Assembly (NCBI RefSeq): GCF_028994805.1
Contig: NZ_JAJQQP010000011.1
Span: forward strand, 186,001-250,000
Direction: 5' to 3'
Origin: Promicromonospora iranensis
Lineage (GTDB): Bacteria > Actinomycetota > Actinomycetes > Actinomycetales > Cellulomonadaceae
Length of the DNA: 64,000 bases
The position numbers and the translations under genes were made by a program. Positions 34,602-43,507 of this stretch are shown here, piece after piece; position 1 is the first letter of the stretch, and each line of letters starts with the position of its first letter. The notes under the pieces were generated by a model. The model was not told the DNA's origin. It did no database searches and saw only the letters and a list, made by a program, of their open reading frames with translations.

Positions 34602-35881
34602 TACAGCACCTGCGACTCCGGGACCCACTGCTCCACCACACCGCGTCTGCCCGCCGGGAGCGTGCCACCGCCCCAGGTGTTGCCGTGGATCACCTTGATC
34701 CGCGAGCCGTCGACCTGGACCACGAACATCACGTGCGACGCCTCGCCCGACGCGACGTACGAGACGAACGCCAGCGCTCCCGGGCGCGGCGTCGAGCCCG
34801 TCGGCCGTGTGCGCCGGACGGTGTCCCGGTACGCCGTCCACGTGGTCGACTGCGGTACGAGCGTCCGGTGACCCGACGCCTTGAAGAACCACGACTGGAA
34901 CAGCCCGCACCACGGTGCGTTCGTGCGCGCCCACGCGTTGTACTTGCTGTGCCAGTCGTAGCGGGCGCCGTTGCCAGGGGTGTGCCGCACCGTGTAACCC
35001 ACCTGGGAACGCGCGGCCGCCACCACCTCGCCCCGGACACCCGTCAGGCCGGTCGACGCCTCGTCACCGTCGGCGTTCGTGTACAGCACGCCGCCCTCGA
35101 AACGCTGCACGCATCCGCCACGAGCCAGGCCGCACGACGGATCCATCAACGGGGCGCCCAGGGCGCCCTGGGCGCCGCGGCGCTCGCGGTACTCGCGGAG
35201 GATCCCGCCGTGCACCCACCACGTCCGTACCCGCCCGGAGCGGTTCACCTTCACCAGGATCCCGTGCTCGTACGAGCGAGAGACGACGGAGCGCGTCACC
35301 TGCCGTGTCCCCGACGTCGGCCGCCCGAGTGCCACACCCATCTGCCGGGCGCGGGACGTCATGGTCCGGTCCGCCGTCGTGAGCCCCACGCCGATCCGCG
35401 GCGTCCACGACGCCTGCGCGGTGGACGATCCCCGGTAGATGGCCCGGTACTGGTACACGGCACCCGCGCGGATCCGTATCCGGTACCGCCCGGAGCTGTT
35501 GGTGGTGTCGCTGCCGACCGTCCGCCACGCGGACTCGTTCAGCCGCTTCTTCTGCGCGACGACGGCACGGCCCGACGCCGGTGATCCGCCCACGGTCAGC
35601 TGTCCGTACAGCCAGAAGGTCTCACCCTTGCGCAGCTGACGCTCCTGCACGCCACCGGTGAGACGGCTCGTCCTCGCCGCTGTGGCGACCCGGGCCGGGA
35701 CCGTGACCTCGACGCGGTCGGCGGTGCCGAGGCCCGTGGCCGGGGACGCCGCGGCGACTCCACCGGCCGGTAGCAGAAGAGTGGCTGCGAGCAGACCGCT
35801 CAGCCAGCGGCAGGTCTTCCGACCACTGGTGCGGGCCCGGCCGGTCGCAGTGCCGGGCTGCTGCGTCGGGAACCGCCGCAT
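34580..35881 (-). CDS. Secreted CHAP-domain protein with LGFP-like segment
   Basis: A 433-residue exported protein. Basic N-terminus and hydrophobic stretch (about residues 24-45) form a signal peptide. A beta-sandwich-like region follows (about 50-165), then a segment with LGFP-type repeat features (VHGGILREY, GALGAPLMD, RFEGGVLY) and a C-terminal CHAP domain with Cys325 in PWCGLF and a His in SHVMFV. CHAP enzymes cleave peptidoglycan cross-links or amide bonds; LGFP repeats are thought to bind the wall. So it is probably a wall hydrolase, and as such a possible MtrA target. Its start appears leaderless (TAGCCT upstream). Confidence 0.84.
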   Translation of the reverse strand: MRRFPTQQPGTATGRARTSGRKTCRWLSGLLAATLLLPAGGVAAASPATGLGTADRVEVTVPARVATAARTSRLTGGVQERQLRKGETFWLYGQLTVGGSPASGRAVVAQKKRLNESAWRTVGSDTTNSSGRYRIRIRAGAVYQYRAIYRGSSTAQASWTPRIGVGLTTADRTMTSRARQMGVALGRPTSGTRQVTRSVVSRSYEHGILVKVNRSGRVRTWWVHGGILREYRERRGAQGALGAPLMDPSCGLARGGCVQRFEGGVLYTNADGDEASTGLTGVRGEVVAAARSQVGYTVRHTPGNGARYDWHSKYNAWARTNAPWCGLFQSWFFKASGHRTLVPQSTTWTAYRDTVRRTRPTGSTPRPGALAFVSYVASGEASHVMFVVQVDGSRIKVIHGNTWGGGTLPAGRRGVVEQWVPESQVLYYAYPAY

Positions 35882-35887
35882 GATGGC

Positions 35888-35893
35888 AGGCTA
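35888..35893 (-). promoter_or_regulatory. Candidate -10 (TAGCCT) for CHAP gene
   Basis: On the minus strand TAGCCT ends six bases before the ATG at 35881; no Shine-Dalgarno is visible. Confidence 0.5.
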
Positions 35894-35941
35894 CGTCCAC
35901 CTGTCGCGGCGCGCCGGGTGAGCAGATCCGGCACCCGATGG

Positions 35942-38044
35942 TCAGAACGACGCCGGCAGCACCTCGCGTAGCCGGTCGGTGAGCTGGGTCATGTAGGTAC
36001 GGGTCACGTGGTTCGGGTCGCGGTAGACCAGCACGTTCCCGATCACGGCCGGGCACGACGTCTCGTCACAGAAATGGTCCTCGAACGAGGCGCTCTTGAC
36101 GCGTGGTGCCAGCTCGAGCGCCGCCGGGACGGTGGCACGTCCGCGGAAGGCGTCCTCCCGCGGCTGGTCGCACAGGGTGGGATCCGCGTAGTTCTCGGTG
36201 ACGCACTCGATGATGTCCTCACGCGCGTGCGGGGTGTCCCGCAGCACGACGACCTGCGAGCCCAGGTCGGCGAGCTCGTTCCACACCTCGGCGAGCCCTT
36301 CGGCACCCGCGTGCTTCTCGCCACCACGAGGCGCCAGGGTGTAGGACTCCTGGTAGGTCGTGATCACAAGGTGGGGTGCCAGCTCGAGGAGCTCGGCGCG
36401 CGTCCCGGCGTTCGCGGTCGCACAGGCCTCGACCTCGGGGGTGTCACCGCTGCGCGGACCCGCGCTGAACGGGCACGCCGAGTGCAGGTAGGTGACCACC
36501 CGCCAGTCGCGCTCCGTGGCGATCGTGATGATCGGCTCGGAGAACATGGCGGCGTGCGAGTCGCCCACGACGGCGACGGTCGCCTTCGGGTTCTCCGTCT
36601 CGCCGAACTCGCACATGGACGTCACGGTGGCCCGCTGCCCCGCCTGACAGGCCTTGATCTCCGGAGTCTTGTCCTCCGCGGCCTTGATCGGGTTCGGCGA
36701 GATCGCGGTGCTCCCGTCGACGAACGGTGCGAAGTCCCGCGCGATCCCCTCCGGGATCGACTCGTCCGCCTCGCTCGCGGCGGCCAGCGCATTGCTGTCC
36801 CACTGCTCGATGGTGCCCTGGACACGCCACGGCAGGGTCATCGCGAGGCCGGCGACCAGCACCATCGCCACCAGAGCCGCCACCAGCATGCGCACGTCGG
36901 CCTTGAACCAGCGGGCGGTGCGGACCGGCTGCTCGATCAGCGTGTAGCTCGCGATCGCCAGGGCGAACGAGGCGATGAGGAGCACCATGACGTCCGTGAA
37001 CCGCGGGTCCCGCCCCGCGTAGATCCCGAAGAAGACGATCACCGGGAAGTGCCACAGGTACAGCGAGTACGAGATGTCACCGAGGCGCTGCGCCGCCCAC
37101 GACTCGGTGACCGAGCGCAGCGAACCGGGCCCGGAGGTCCGGCCGGCAGCGATCACGGCGCACGCGCCCAACGTCGGCGCGAGCGCTGCGACGCCAGGGA
37201 ACGGCGTGCTGTCGTCGTACAGGCAGGCCGCGATGACGATCGCCGCGACACCGAACACGACGAGGGTGTTGCGCAAGGGTGCGAACCGCCGTGTGTCCCG
37301 TATCAGGAGCGCCAGGATGCCGCCGGCAGCGAGCTCCCAGACCCGCGTCAGTGTCGAGTAGTACGCCACCGGGTCGGCACCCGACGACTGCTGGACACCC
37401 CAGGCGAAGGAGGCGACGGCGACGAGGCCGAAGACCGCCAGCAGGATGCGCCGGAGCGCGGCAGGGTTCTTGGCCCGGACGACGCCGCGGGCGCCGGTCC
37501 AGAGCCCCGCCGCGAGCAGGACGAGCAACGGCCAGACCAGGTAGAACTGTTCCTCGACCCCCAGGGACCAGAAGTGCTGGAACGCCGTGGGGTTGTTGCT
37601 GGCGGCCTGGTAGTCGACGGACTCCGCGGCGAGCGCCCAGTTCTCCACGTAGAGCACCGAGGCGAGCGCCTGCTTCCACCACGACTCCACGAGCGACGGC
37701 GGCAGAAGGACCAGGGCGATCGCGATCACGCCCACGGTGGTGGCGAGGGAGGCCGGCAGGATCCGGCGCGCACGAGCCGCCCAGAACCGCTTGAGGTCGA
37801 CCGTGCCTGTCGTGGACGCCTCGCGCCACAGGTGCCCGGTGATGAGGAAACCGGAGATCACGAAGAAGACGTCCACACCGATGTACCCGCCGGGCAGGAC
37901 GTCCGGGTCGATGTGGTAGACGAGCACCAGCAGCACCGCGAGAGCGCGCAGCGCCTGGACCTCCGGGCGGAACTTGCGGGGACGAGCAGAACCTTCGGTC
38001 GCCCGGCCTGATGTGGCGGCGGGTGCGGTCGTCATTGCCGACAT
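35942..38044 (-). CDS. Acyltransferase-3 with C-terminal SGNH domain
   Basis: A 700-residue AT3-SGNH protein, closest in motifs to OatA-type peptidoglycan or wall-polymer O-acetyltransferases. The AT3 part has ALRALAVLLVLVYHIDPDVL, GVDVFFVISGFLITG, the classic SLGVEEQFYLVWP and LYLWHFPVIVF. The extracytoplasmic SGNH domain has GDSH with Ser496 and a terminal DPNH pair, so its catalytic residues look complete. I chose the ATG at 38044 (GAAGAG upstream); an in-frame ATG at 38035 is possible. It is divergent from the subtilase gene across 185 bases. Confidence 0.9.
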   Translation of the reverse strand: MSAMTTAPAATSGRATEGSARPRKFRPEVQALRALAVLLVLVYHIDPDVLPGGYIGVDVFFVISGFLITGHLWREASTTGTVDLKRFWAARARRILPASLATTVGVIAIALVLLPPSLVESWWKQALASVLYVENWALAAESVDYQAASNNPTAFQHFWSLGVEEQFYLVWPLLVLLAAGLWTGARGVVRAKNPAALRRILLAVFGLVAVASFAWGVQQSSGADPVAYYSTLTRVWELAAGGILALLIRDTRRFAPLRNTLVVFGVAAIVIAACLYDDSTPFPGVAALAPTLGACAVIAAGRTSGPGSLRSVTESWAAQRLGDISYSLYLWHFPVIVFFGIYAGRDPRFTDVMVLLIASFALAIASYTLIEQPVRTARWFKADVRMLVAALVAMVLVAGLAMTLPWRVQGTIEQWDSNALAAASEADESIPEGIARDFAPFVDGSTAISPNPIKAAEDKTPEIKACQAGQRATVTSMCEFGETENPKATVAVVGDSHAAMFSEPIITIATERDWRVVTYLHSACPFSAGPRSGDTPEVEACATANAGTRAELLELAPHLVITTYQESYTLAPRGGEKHAGAEGLAEVWNELADLGSQVVVLRDTPHAREDIIECVTENYADPTLCDQPREDAFRGRATVPAALELAPRVKSASFEDHFCDETSCPAVIGNVLVYRDPNHVTRTYMTQLTDRLREVLPASF

Positions 38045-38229
38045 GGCGTGTCGCACTCTTCGTCTCGGGGGTAAGAACGCCCTACTGTCCCATGGGGACG
38101 AGAGGGTAAAAAATTCGGATGTCGCGGTCTTCTCTTCTGTGCAGATGTGATGGCAATCTCCGTCAGGACGCGTAGGTTGCCCTACGGGCCCCGCACGGGG
38201 GCTCATCTTCACGCACAGGAGAGTGAACC
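38045..38229. promoter_or_regulatory. Divergent promoter region, acyltransferase and subtilase
   Basis: These 185 bases separate two outward-facing genes. A run GGTAAAAAATTCGG near 38105-38118 is the most AT-rich spot of this neighbourhood and probably marks promoter DNA. No exact -35/-10 pair is assigned. The subtilase ribosome binding site AGGAGAG lies at the right end. Confidence 0.4.
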
Positions 38230-39729
38230 ATGCGCATCTCCCATTCCCGGCGAGCACTCGCCGTCGCCACAGCGACGGCACTCGCACTGACCGCGCTCGG
38301 CAGCGTTGCCGGAAACGCGGCCGACGAGCCGGAGTCGACGCCGGTCCCCATCGTGACTCCGGACGGGGCACTGTTCTCCTACGTCGTCAACACGGAGCGT
38401 GCCGGTGTCCGTGACACCGTCCTCGCGGTCAAGGCCATCCAGCGCGCCGACGGCGTCACGGTCCAGGCCTGGCCGCAGATCGGCGTGATCGTGGCGCACT
38501 CCGCCAACGGCTCGTTCCGTGAGGAGGTGCTCGTCGCCGACCGCGCGGGCGTCGTCGAGTCGGTCGGTGCCACCCGCACCGTCTCCCCCACGGAGGGCAC
38601 ACCCGGTGCGGACAAGGCCGCGGGCGTCAAGAAGGACCGCGCCGTCAAGGGCAAGGCCACGAAGGACACCACCGGCTGGACCGTCGACGAGCCGGCCGGC
38701 ACCACCGCCGTCCCCGACCCGGGCGAGGCCACGCAGTGGGACATGGAGATGATCAAGGCCGACCAGGCCCTGGAGATCAACCCCGGCTCCTCCGACGTCG
38801 TCGTCGGTGTGCTGGACTCCGGGATCGACGCGTCGCACCCGGACCTGGCGTCCCAGGTCGACGCCGACCAGTCGGTGAACTGCGCCGACGCCGGTAGGCC
38901 GGACAGGTCGGCGACCGGCTGGCTGCCGACCACCTCGGACCACGGCACACACGTCGCGGGCACGATCGCCGCGGCGCAGAACGGCGTCGGCATCGTGGGT
39001 GTGGCGCCCGGCGTCACGATGGCCTCGGTCAAGGTGGTGAACGACGACGGGTTCATCTACCCGGAGTACGCGGTGTGCGGCTTCATCTGGGCGGGCATGC
39101 ACCGCATGGACGTCACGAACAACTCGTACTACATCGACCCGTTCATGTACTGGTGCGAGGACCAGCCCGACCAGGCCGCCGCGAAGGAGGCCGTGCGCCG
39201 CGCGGTGGACTTCTCGACCAAGCGGGGCGTGGTGCACGCGGCGGCGGCGGGCAACGCCGCCACCGACCTGGCCAACAACACCACCGACGCGTCGAGCCCC
39301 AACGACTCGACGGCCGTGGACCGGGTGATCAACTCCGGCTGCGAGGACATCCCCGCGGAGCTGGACGGCGTCGTGACGGTGTCGTCGTTGACCCAGACCA
39401 CGGACCTGAGCGCGTTCTCGAACCGGGGCCTCGGCAAGATCGACGTCTCCGCCCCGGGCAGCGCGATCCTGTCCACGGAGCTCGACGGCACCTGGGACCT
39501 CAAGAGCGGCACGTCGATGGCATCCCCGCACGTCGCGGGCGTCCTGGCGCTCATGAAGTCGGCGCACCCGCGCTGGAGCCCCGCGCAGCTGGAGGCCGCG
39601 GTCCGTGCCCAGGCCGACGACCACGAGTGCACCACGACGACGCGTGGGCCGGCCTGCGTGGGCGGGCTCGAGGAGAACAGCTTCTACGGTGACGGCATCG
39701 CCGACGCCCTGGACGCCGTGAACCGCTGA
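38230..39729 (+). CDS. Secreted S8 family serine peptidase (subtilase)
   Basis: A 499-residue subtilisin-like peptidase. The signal peptide (residues 1 to about 31, ending AGNAA) is followed by a propeptide to about residue 165. The catalytic set can be read as Asp196 (VLDSGID), His238 (DHGTHVAG), oxyanion Asn342 (AAAAGNAA) and Ser429 (GTSMASPHVAG). It has several Cys residues in the catalytic domain that may form disulfides, and lacks a sorting signal, so it should be released. The ATG has a strong site, AGGAGAG. A perfect hairpin follows the stop. Confidence 0.93.
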   Translation: MRISHSRRALAVATATALALTALGSVAGNAADEPESTPVPIVTPDGALFSYVVNTERAGVRDTVLAVKAIQRADGVTVQAWPQIGVIVAHSANGSFREEVLVADRAGVVESVGATRTVSPTEGTPGADKAAGVKKDRAVKGKATKDTTGWTVDEPAGTTAVPDPGEATQWDMEMIKADQALEINPGSSDVVVGVLDSGIDASHPDLASQVDADQSVNCADAGRPDRSATGWLPTTSDHGTHVAGTIAAAQNGVGIVGVAPGVTMASVKVVNDDGFIYPEYAVCGFIWAGMHRMDVTNNSYYIDPFMYWCEDQPDQAAAKEAVRRAVDFSTKRGVVHAAAAGNAATDLANNTTDASSPNDSTAVDRVINSGCEDIPAELDGVVTVSSLTQTTDLSAFSNRGLGKIDVSAPGSAILSTELDGTWDLKSGTSMASPHVAGVLALMKSAHPRWSPAQLEAAVRAQADDHECTTTTRGPACVGGLEENSFYGDGIADALDAVNR

Positions 39730-39738
39730 CCGCTCCGT

Positions 39739-39780
39739 CGGCCGGGCTCGTCGGGACCGTGGTCCCGACGAGCCCGGCCG
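39739..39780. terminator. Bidirectional hairpin terminator after subtilase
   Basis: Perfect 20-base arms (39739-39758 and 39761-39780) with a 2-base centre, at the junction of the convergent subtilase and acyltransferase genes. It is nearly all G and C and has no T-tract. Confidence 0.8.
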
Positions 39781-39791
39781 GCGCGGTCCCG

Positions 39792-41981
39792 TCAGTAGCG
39801 CATGCGCACCGGCGGGCGGTCCATCGGGTCCACGAACAGCCACGGCGCCCTGGCCCGCAGCGCGTGGTGCAGCGGGCGGGTCAGGGTCGCCGCGTAGGTG
39901 GCGGTCATGTGGTTGTCGTCGCGGTAGACCAGCACGTTCCCGACCCGCCCGGCGCATGACCGCTCTCCGCAGATGAAGCGCGTGAGGTCGAGGTGCACCG
40001 CCGTCTCCGGCACACCTTCGGTGGTCACGACCGGGTTCGTCGGCGAGTAGACGTCCGCCCGGGGCCGCGCACAACCGATCCCGTCGGGATCCGCCTCCAT
40101 GCAGGTCGGGACGTCGAAGTCGAACCGTGGGTTGTCCCGGATCGTCACCACGCGGATCCCCGCGGCGGCGAGCCGGCGCCAGGCCCGTGACTCCGCCGGG
40201 ATGACCTTGTCGCCGGGGGCGGAGGGCGAGGTGCGGCTACCGACCACCACTACCGCGTCGGGCCGCATCGTCTCGAGCGCCTCGAGCGCGTTGACCCGCC
40301 ACGACCAGCACATGTCGGTGGTGTCCACCGGCCCGACGGGTGCCGCCAGACGACACCCACGACGAGCCATCAGCTGGACCTGCCAGTTCTCCCGCCGCCC
40401 CACCTCGGCCAGCGCGGGCGCCCACTGGATGATGTGCGAGTCGCCCACCATGACCACCGTGTGGTCCGGCTCGGGTCCGTCCGTCACCGAGCAGCTCAGG
40501 GCCGCGTCCGACCCGGCGGTGCGCACGTTGTCCTGGATGCAGTCCTCGCTGTCGACGTCAGGCAGGTCCAGGGCGGCGACCGCGGGCGCGGGCTGGACGG
40601 CGACGCCGTGCGGGACCGGCTCGCGGTAGGCAGGGCTGAGCGCGAGAGCTCCCGGGTACTGAGCGGGCCCAGCCTCCTCCGCCACGGCCTCCGCCTCCGC
40701 GAGCAGCTGGGCGTTCTGCCGCTCGAGCAGGGTCTCGGCGACCACGGCGCCGCTCGCCACGAGCGACACGCAGGCGACGGCGGCCACGAGCGCGCGCACT
40801 CCACCCCAGGCCGCACGGAACCGTTGCGCCGGGTCCGCCACGAGCTTGGTGGTGAGCCAGGACAGCACCACCGACACCGCCAGGATCGCCGCGGCGCCGA
40901 ACCAGTCGACCCGGTCCTGGCCCGTGTGGTGCAGGTAGGCGATGAGCAGCGGCCAGTGCCACAGGTACAGCGCGTAGGAGATGTCGGCGACGAACCGGAG
41001 CGGCGCCACCTGGAGCAGCCCGCGCGGACCCCAGGCCGCACGCCCGCCGGAGCCGAGCAGCACGAGCAGCGCTCCCAGCACCGGCCACAGTGCCCACCGA
41101 CCCGGGAACAGCGCGCCGCCGTCGAGCACGAAGCCGCTGGACACGACCAGCCCGAGGCCCGCCCACCCCAGCACGGGGCGCAGGAACGCCGGGAGCCGCA
41201 GCCACGGCAGCATCAGGGCCAGCAACCCGCCGATGCCCAGCTCCCAGAACCGGGCCCAGGAGTGGAAGTACGCGACCGGCTGGTCCACGACGTGCAGGTT
41301 CTGAGCGAAGACGAACGACGCCGCAGTGGCGCCGGTGACCACCACGAGGAGCAGGCCGTGCGCCCTGATCCGCACCAGGCGCGCCAGGGCGGCCACCACC
41401 AGCACCACGAGGGGCCAGGCCAGGAAGAACTGCCCCTGCACGGACATCGACCAGAAGTGCTGCAGCGGGCTGGTCTGCGGACCGGCCGCACCGTAGGCGA
41501 GCTGGCCGGAGATCATCTCCCAGTTCACGAAGTAGAGCGCCGACGCGAAGATCTCGCGACCGGTCTGCGGCCAGATTCCGCGCGGCATGACCCACCAGGC
41601 CAGTGCGGCCGTGGCGACGAGCACCAGGAGCGCCGGGGGAACCAGGCGGGAGAACGTGCGCCCGTAGTGGTCCGCCAGCCGCAGCTCGCGGCGCTCGGCG
41701 CGGCGCAGCAGGGACCCTGTCGCCAGGAACCCGGACAGCACCAGGAACACGTCGACGCCACCGGACACCCGCCCGTTGCCGAACAGGTGGAACGCCACCA
41801 CGAGAGCGAGCGCGAGGCCGCGCAGGCCGTGCAGCTCGGGGATGTGCGCGGCGCCGGGGCGACCGGCGGCGTGGCGCGCCTTGGCCGGCCGTCCGCCACC
41901 CGGTCCGGACCGCCCGCCCGTCGCCGTACCCGCGTCCGCCGGCCCGACGGAACGCGTCGGCGAAGTCGCGACAACGGTCAC
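39792..41981 (-). CDS. Acyltransferase-3 with C-terminal SGNH domain
   Basis: A 729-residue AT3-SGNH protein. AT3 features: HGLRGLALALVVAFHLFG, GGVDVFLVLSGFLATG, SMSVQGQFFLAWP and LYLWHWPLLIAY. The SGNH domain has MVGDSH with Ser515 and DDNH near the C-terminus. It is clearly a paralogue of the protein at 31357-33606, sharing the VQGQFF variant and long stretches in both domains, but keeps the standard GDSH elbow. The GTG start is preceded by GGAGG. Probably O-acylates a surface polymer. Confidence 0.88.
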   Translation of the reverse strand: MTVVATSPTRSVGPADAGTATGGRSGPGGGRPAKARHAAGRPGAAHIPELHGLRGLALALVVAFHLFGNGRVSGGVDVFLVLSGFLATGSLLRRAERRELRLADHYGRTFSRLVPPALLVLVATAALAWWVMPRGIWPQTGREIFASALYFVNWEMISGQLAYGAAGPQTSPLQHFWSMSVQGQFFLAWPLVVLVVAALARLVRIRAHGLLLVVVTGATAASFVFAQNLHVVDQPVAYFHSWARFWELGIGGLLALMLPWLRLPAFLRPVLGWAGLGLVVSSGFVLDGGALFPGRWALWPVLGALLVLLGSGGRAAWGPRGLLQVAPLRFVADISYALYLWHWPLLIAYLHHTGQDRVDWFGAAAILAVSVVLSWLTTKLVADPAQRFRAAWGGVRALVAAVACVSLVASGAVVAETLLERQNAQLLAEAEAVAEEAGPAQYPGALALSPAYREPVPHGVAVQPAPAVAALDLPDVDSEDCIQDNVRTAGSDAALSCSVTDGPEPDHTVVMVGDSHIIQWAPALAEVGRRENWQVQLMARRGCRLAAPVGPVDTTDMCWSWRVNALEALETMRPDAVVVVGSRTSPSAPGDKVIPAESRAWRRLAAAGIRVVTIRDNPRFDFDVPTCMEADPDGIGCARPRADVYSPTNPVVTTEGVPETAVHLDLTRFICGERSCAGRVGNVLVYRDDNHMTATYAATLTRPLHHALRARAPWLFVDPMDRPPVRMRY

Positions 41982-42074
41982 TGGTCAACCTCCGGGTGAG
42001 CGTGCGAGCCCGGGCACACATCCTCGGAATCACCCGCGACGGCAGCCCCCGGCCAGGCACCGATTCTGCAGCAG

Positions 42075-42109
42075 AGGAGGGCCGCCGACGGCGGGTCGGC
42101 GGCCCTCCT
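42075..42109. terminator. Hairpin terminator after cysN
   Basis: Perfect 15-base arms (42075-42089 and 42095-42109) with a 5-base loop, about 65 bases beyond the cysN stop and upstream of the acyltransferase start. Both of these genes are on the minus strand, so it separates the cys operon from the next transcription unit. On the minus strand the stem is followed by only two Ts. Confidence 0.65.
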
Positions 42110-42175
42110 GTGTTGCGCAGCGTATCAGGAAGCGGTATACGGACCGGTCACGTACCGGTCACGGTCGATGCCGGC

Positions 42176-43507
42176 TCAGTACTGGTGAGCGGCTCCACCG
42201 ATCATGCCGGCGGCGACCGTCTTGTTGGTCGCCTCGTCCACGAGGATGAACGCACCCGTCTGCCGGTTGGTCTGATAGGCGTCCACGAAGAGCGGCTGGG
42301 TCACACGCAGGCGGATCCGGGCCATCTCGTTCAGCTTGATCTCGGTCGCGTCCTCGTCCCGGTGCAGCGTGTTCACGTCGACGCGGTAGTTGATGTTCTT
42401 GACCAGCGCTCGCGCCCACCGGGTGGTGTGCTTGATCGCGTACTTCTTGCCCTGCACCAGCGACGCCGACTCGTCCATCCAGCAGATCTGCGCGTCGATG
42501 TCCTGGGTGACCGTCGGGGCGTTGTTGGGGCGGCAGATCATGTCACCCCGCGAGATGTCGATCTCGTCGGCCAGGCGCACGGTCACCGACATGGGCGGGT
42601 ACGCCTCGTCGACCGGACCGTCGGCCGTGTCGATCGACTCGATGGTCGTCTCCAGGCCGGCAGGCAGGGCGAGCACGCGGTCGCCCGGCTTCATGACGCC
42701 GGAGGCGACGGTGCCCGCGTAGCCGCGGTAGTCGCGCGCGTCGTTCTGCTGCGGCCGGATCACGTACTGGACCGGGAACCGCACGTCGACCAGGTTACGG
42801 TCGGACGCGACGTGGAGACGCTCGAGGTGGCTGAGCAGCGGCGAGCCGTCGAACCACTCCATGTTCTCGGACCGCGTCACCACGTTGTCGCCCGCCAGGG
42901 CGGACACCGGGATGAAGGTCAGGTCGGGCACGCGCAGGCGGGAGGCGAACTCCGTGAACTCGGCACGGATCTTCTCGAAGACCTGCTCGTCGTAGTCGAC
43001 GAGGTCCATCTTGTTCACGCAGACCACCACGTGCGGCACGCCCAGCAACGTGGCGAGGAACGTGTGCCGACGCGACTGCTCGACGACACCCTTGCGCGCG
43101 TCGATGAGGATCAGCGCCACGTCGGCCGTCGACGCTCCCGTGACCATGTTCCGCGTGTACTGCGTATGGCCCGGCGTGTCCGCGATGATGAACTTGCGCT
43201 TGGGCGTCGCGAAGTAGCGGTACGCCACGTCGATGGTGATGCCCTGCTCGCGCTCGGCCCGCAGGCCGTCGGTCAGGAGCGACAGGTCCGCGTAGTCGTT
43301 ACCGCGGTCCTTGCTGACCTGCTCGACCGACTCGAGCTGGTCGGCGAAGATCGACTTGCTGTCGAACAGCAGTCGTCCGATCAAGGTGGACTTGCCGTCG
43401 TCGACCGAGCCGGCCGTCGCGAACCGCAGGAGGTCACCGCTGACGATCTCGGCGTGCGTCTCGGAGGCCGGACCGGCCTCGCCCGCGCCCTCGGTAAGAA
43501 CAGTCAT
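42176..43507 (-). CDS. cysN: Sulfate adenylyltransferase subunit 1 (CysN)
   Basis: A 443-residue GTPase subunit of ATP sulfurylase, which with CysD makes adenosine 5'-phosphosulfate (APS) from sulfate and ATP. GTPase motifs: GSVDDGKST (residues 33-41), the switch region EQGITIDVAYRYF, DTPGHTQY and NKMD. No APS-kinase domain is fused, in line with a separate cysC nearby. The ATG at 43507 overlaps the cysD stop as TGATG. The frame runs further upstream only as a shadow of cysD. Length is normal for a stand-alone CysN. Confidence 0.95.
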   Translation of the reverse strand: MTVLTEGAGEAGPASETHAEIVSGDLLRFATAGSVDDGKSTLIGRLLFDSKSIFADQLESVEQVSKDRGNDYADLSLLTDGLRAEREQGITIDVAYRYFATPKRKFIIADTPGHTQYTRNMVTGASTADVALILIDARKGVVEQSRRHTFLATLLGVPHVVVCVNKMDLVDYDEQVFEKIRAEFTEFASRLRVPDLTFIPVSALAGDNVVTRSENMEWFDGSPLLSHLERLHVASDRNLVDVRFPVQYVIRPQQNDARDYRGYAGTVASGVMKPGDRVLALPAGLETTIESIDTADGPVDEAYPPMSVTVRLADEIDISRGDMICRPNNAPTVTQDIDAQICWMDESASLVQGKKYAIKHTTRWARALVKNINYRVDVNTLHRDEDATEIKLNEMARIRLRVTQPLFVDAYQTNRQTGAFILVDEATNKTVAAGMIGGAAHQY

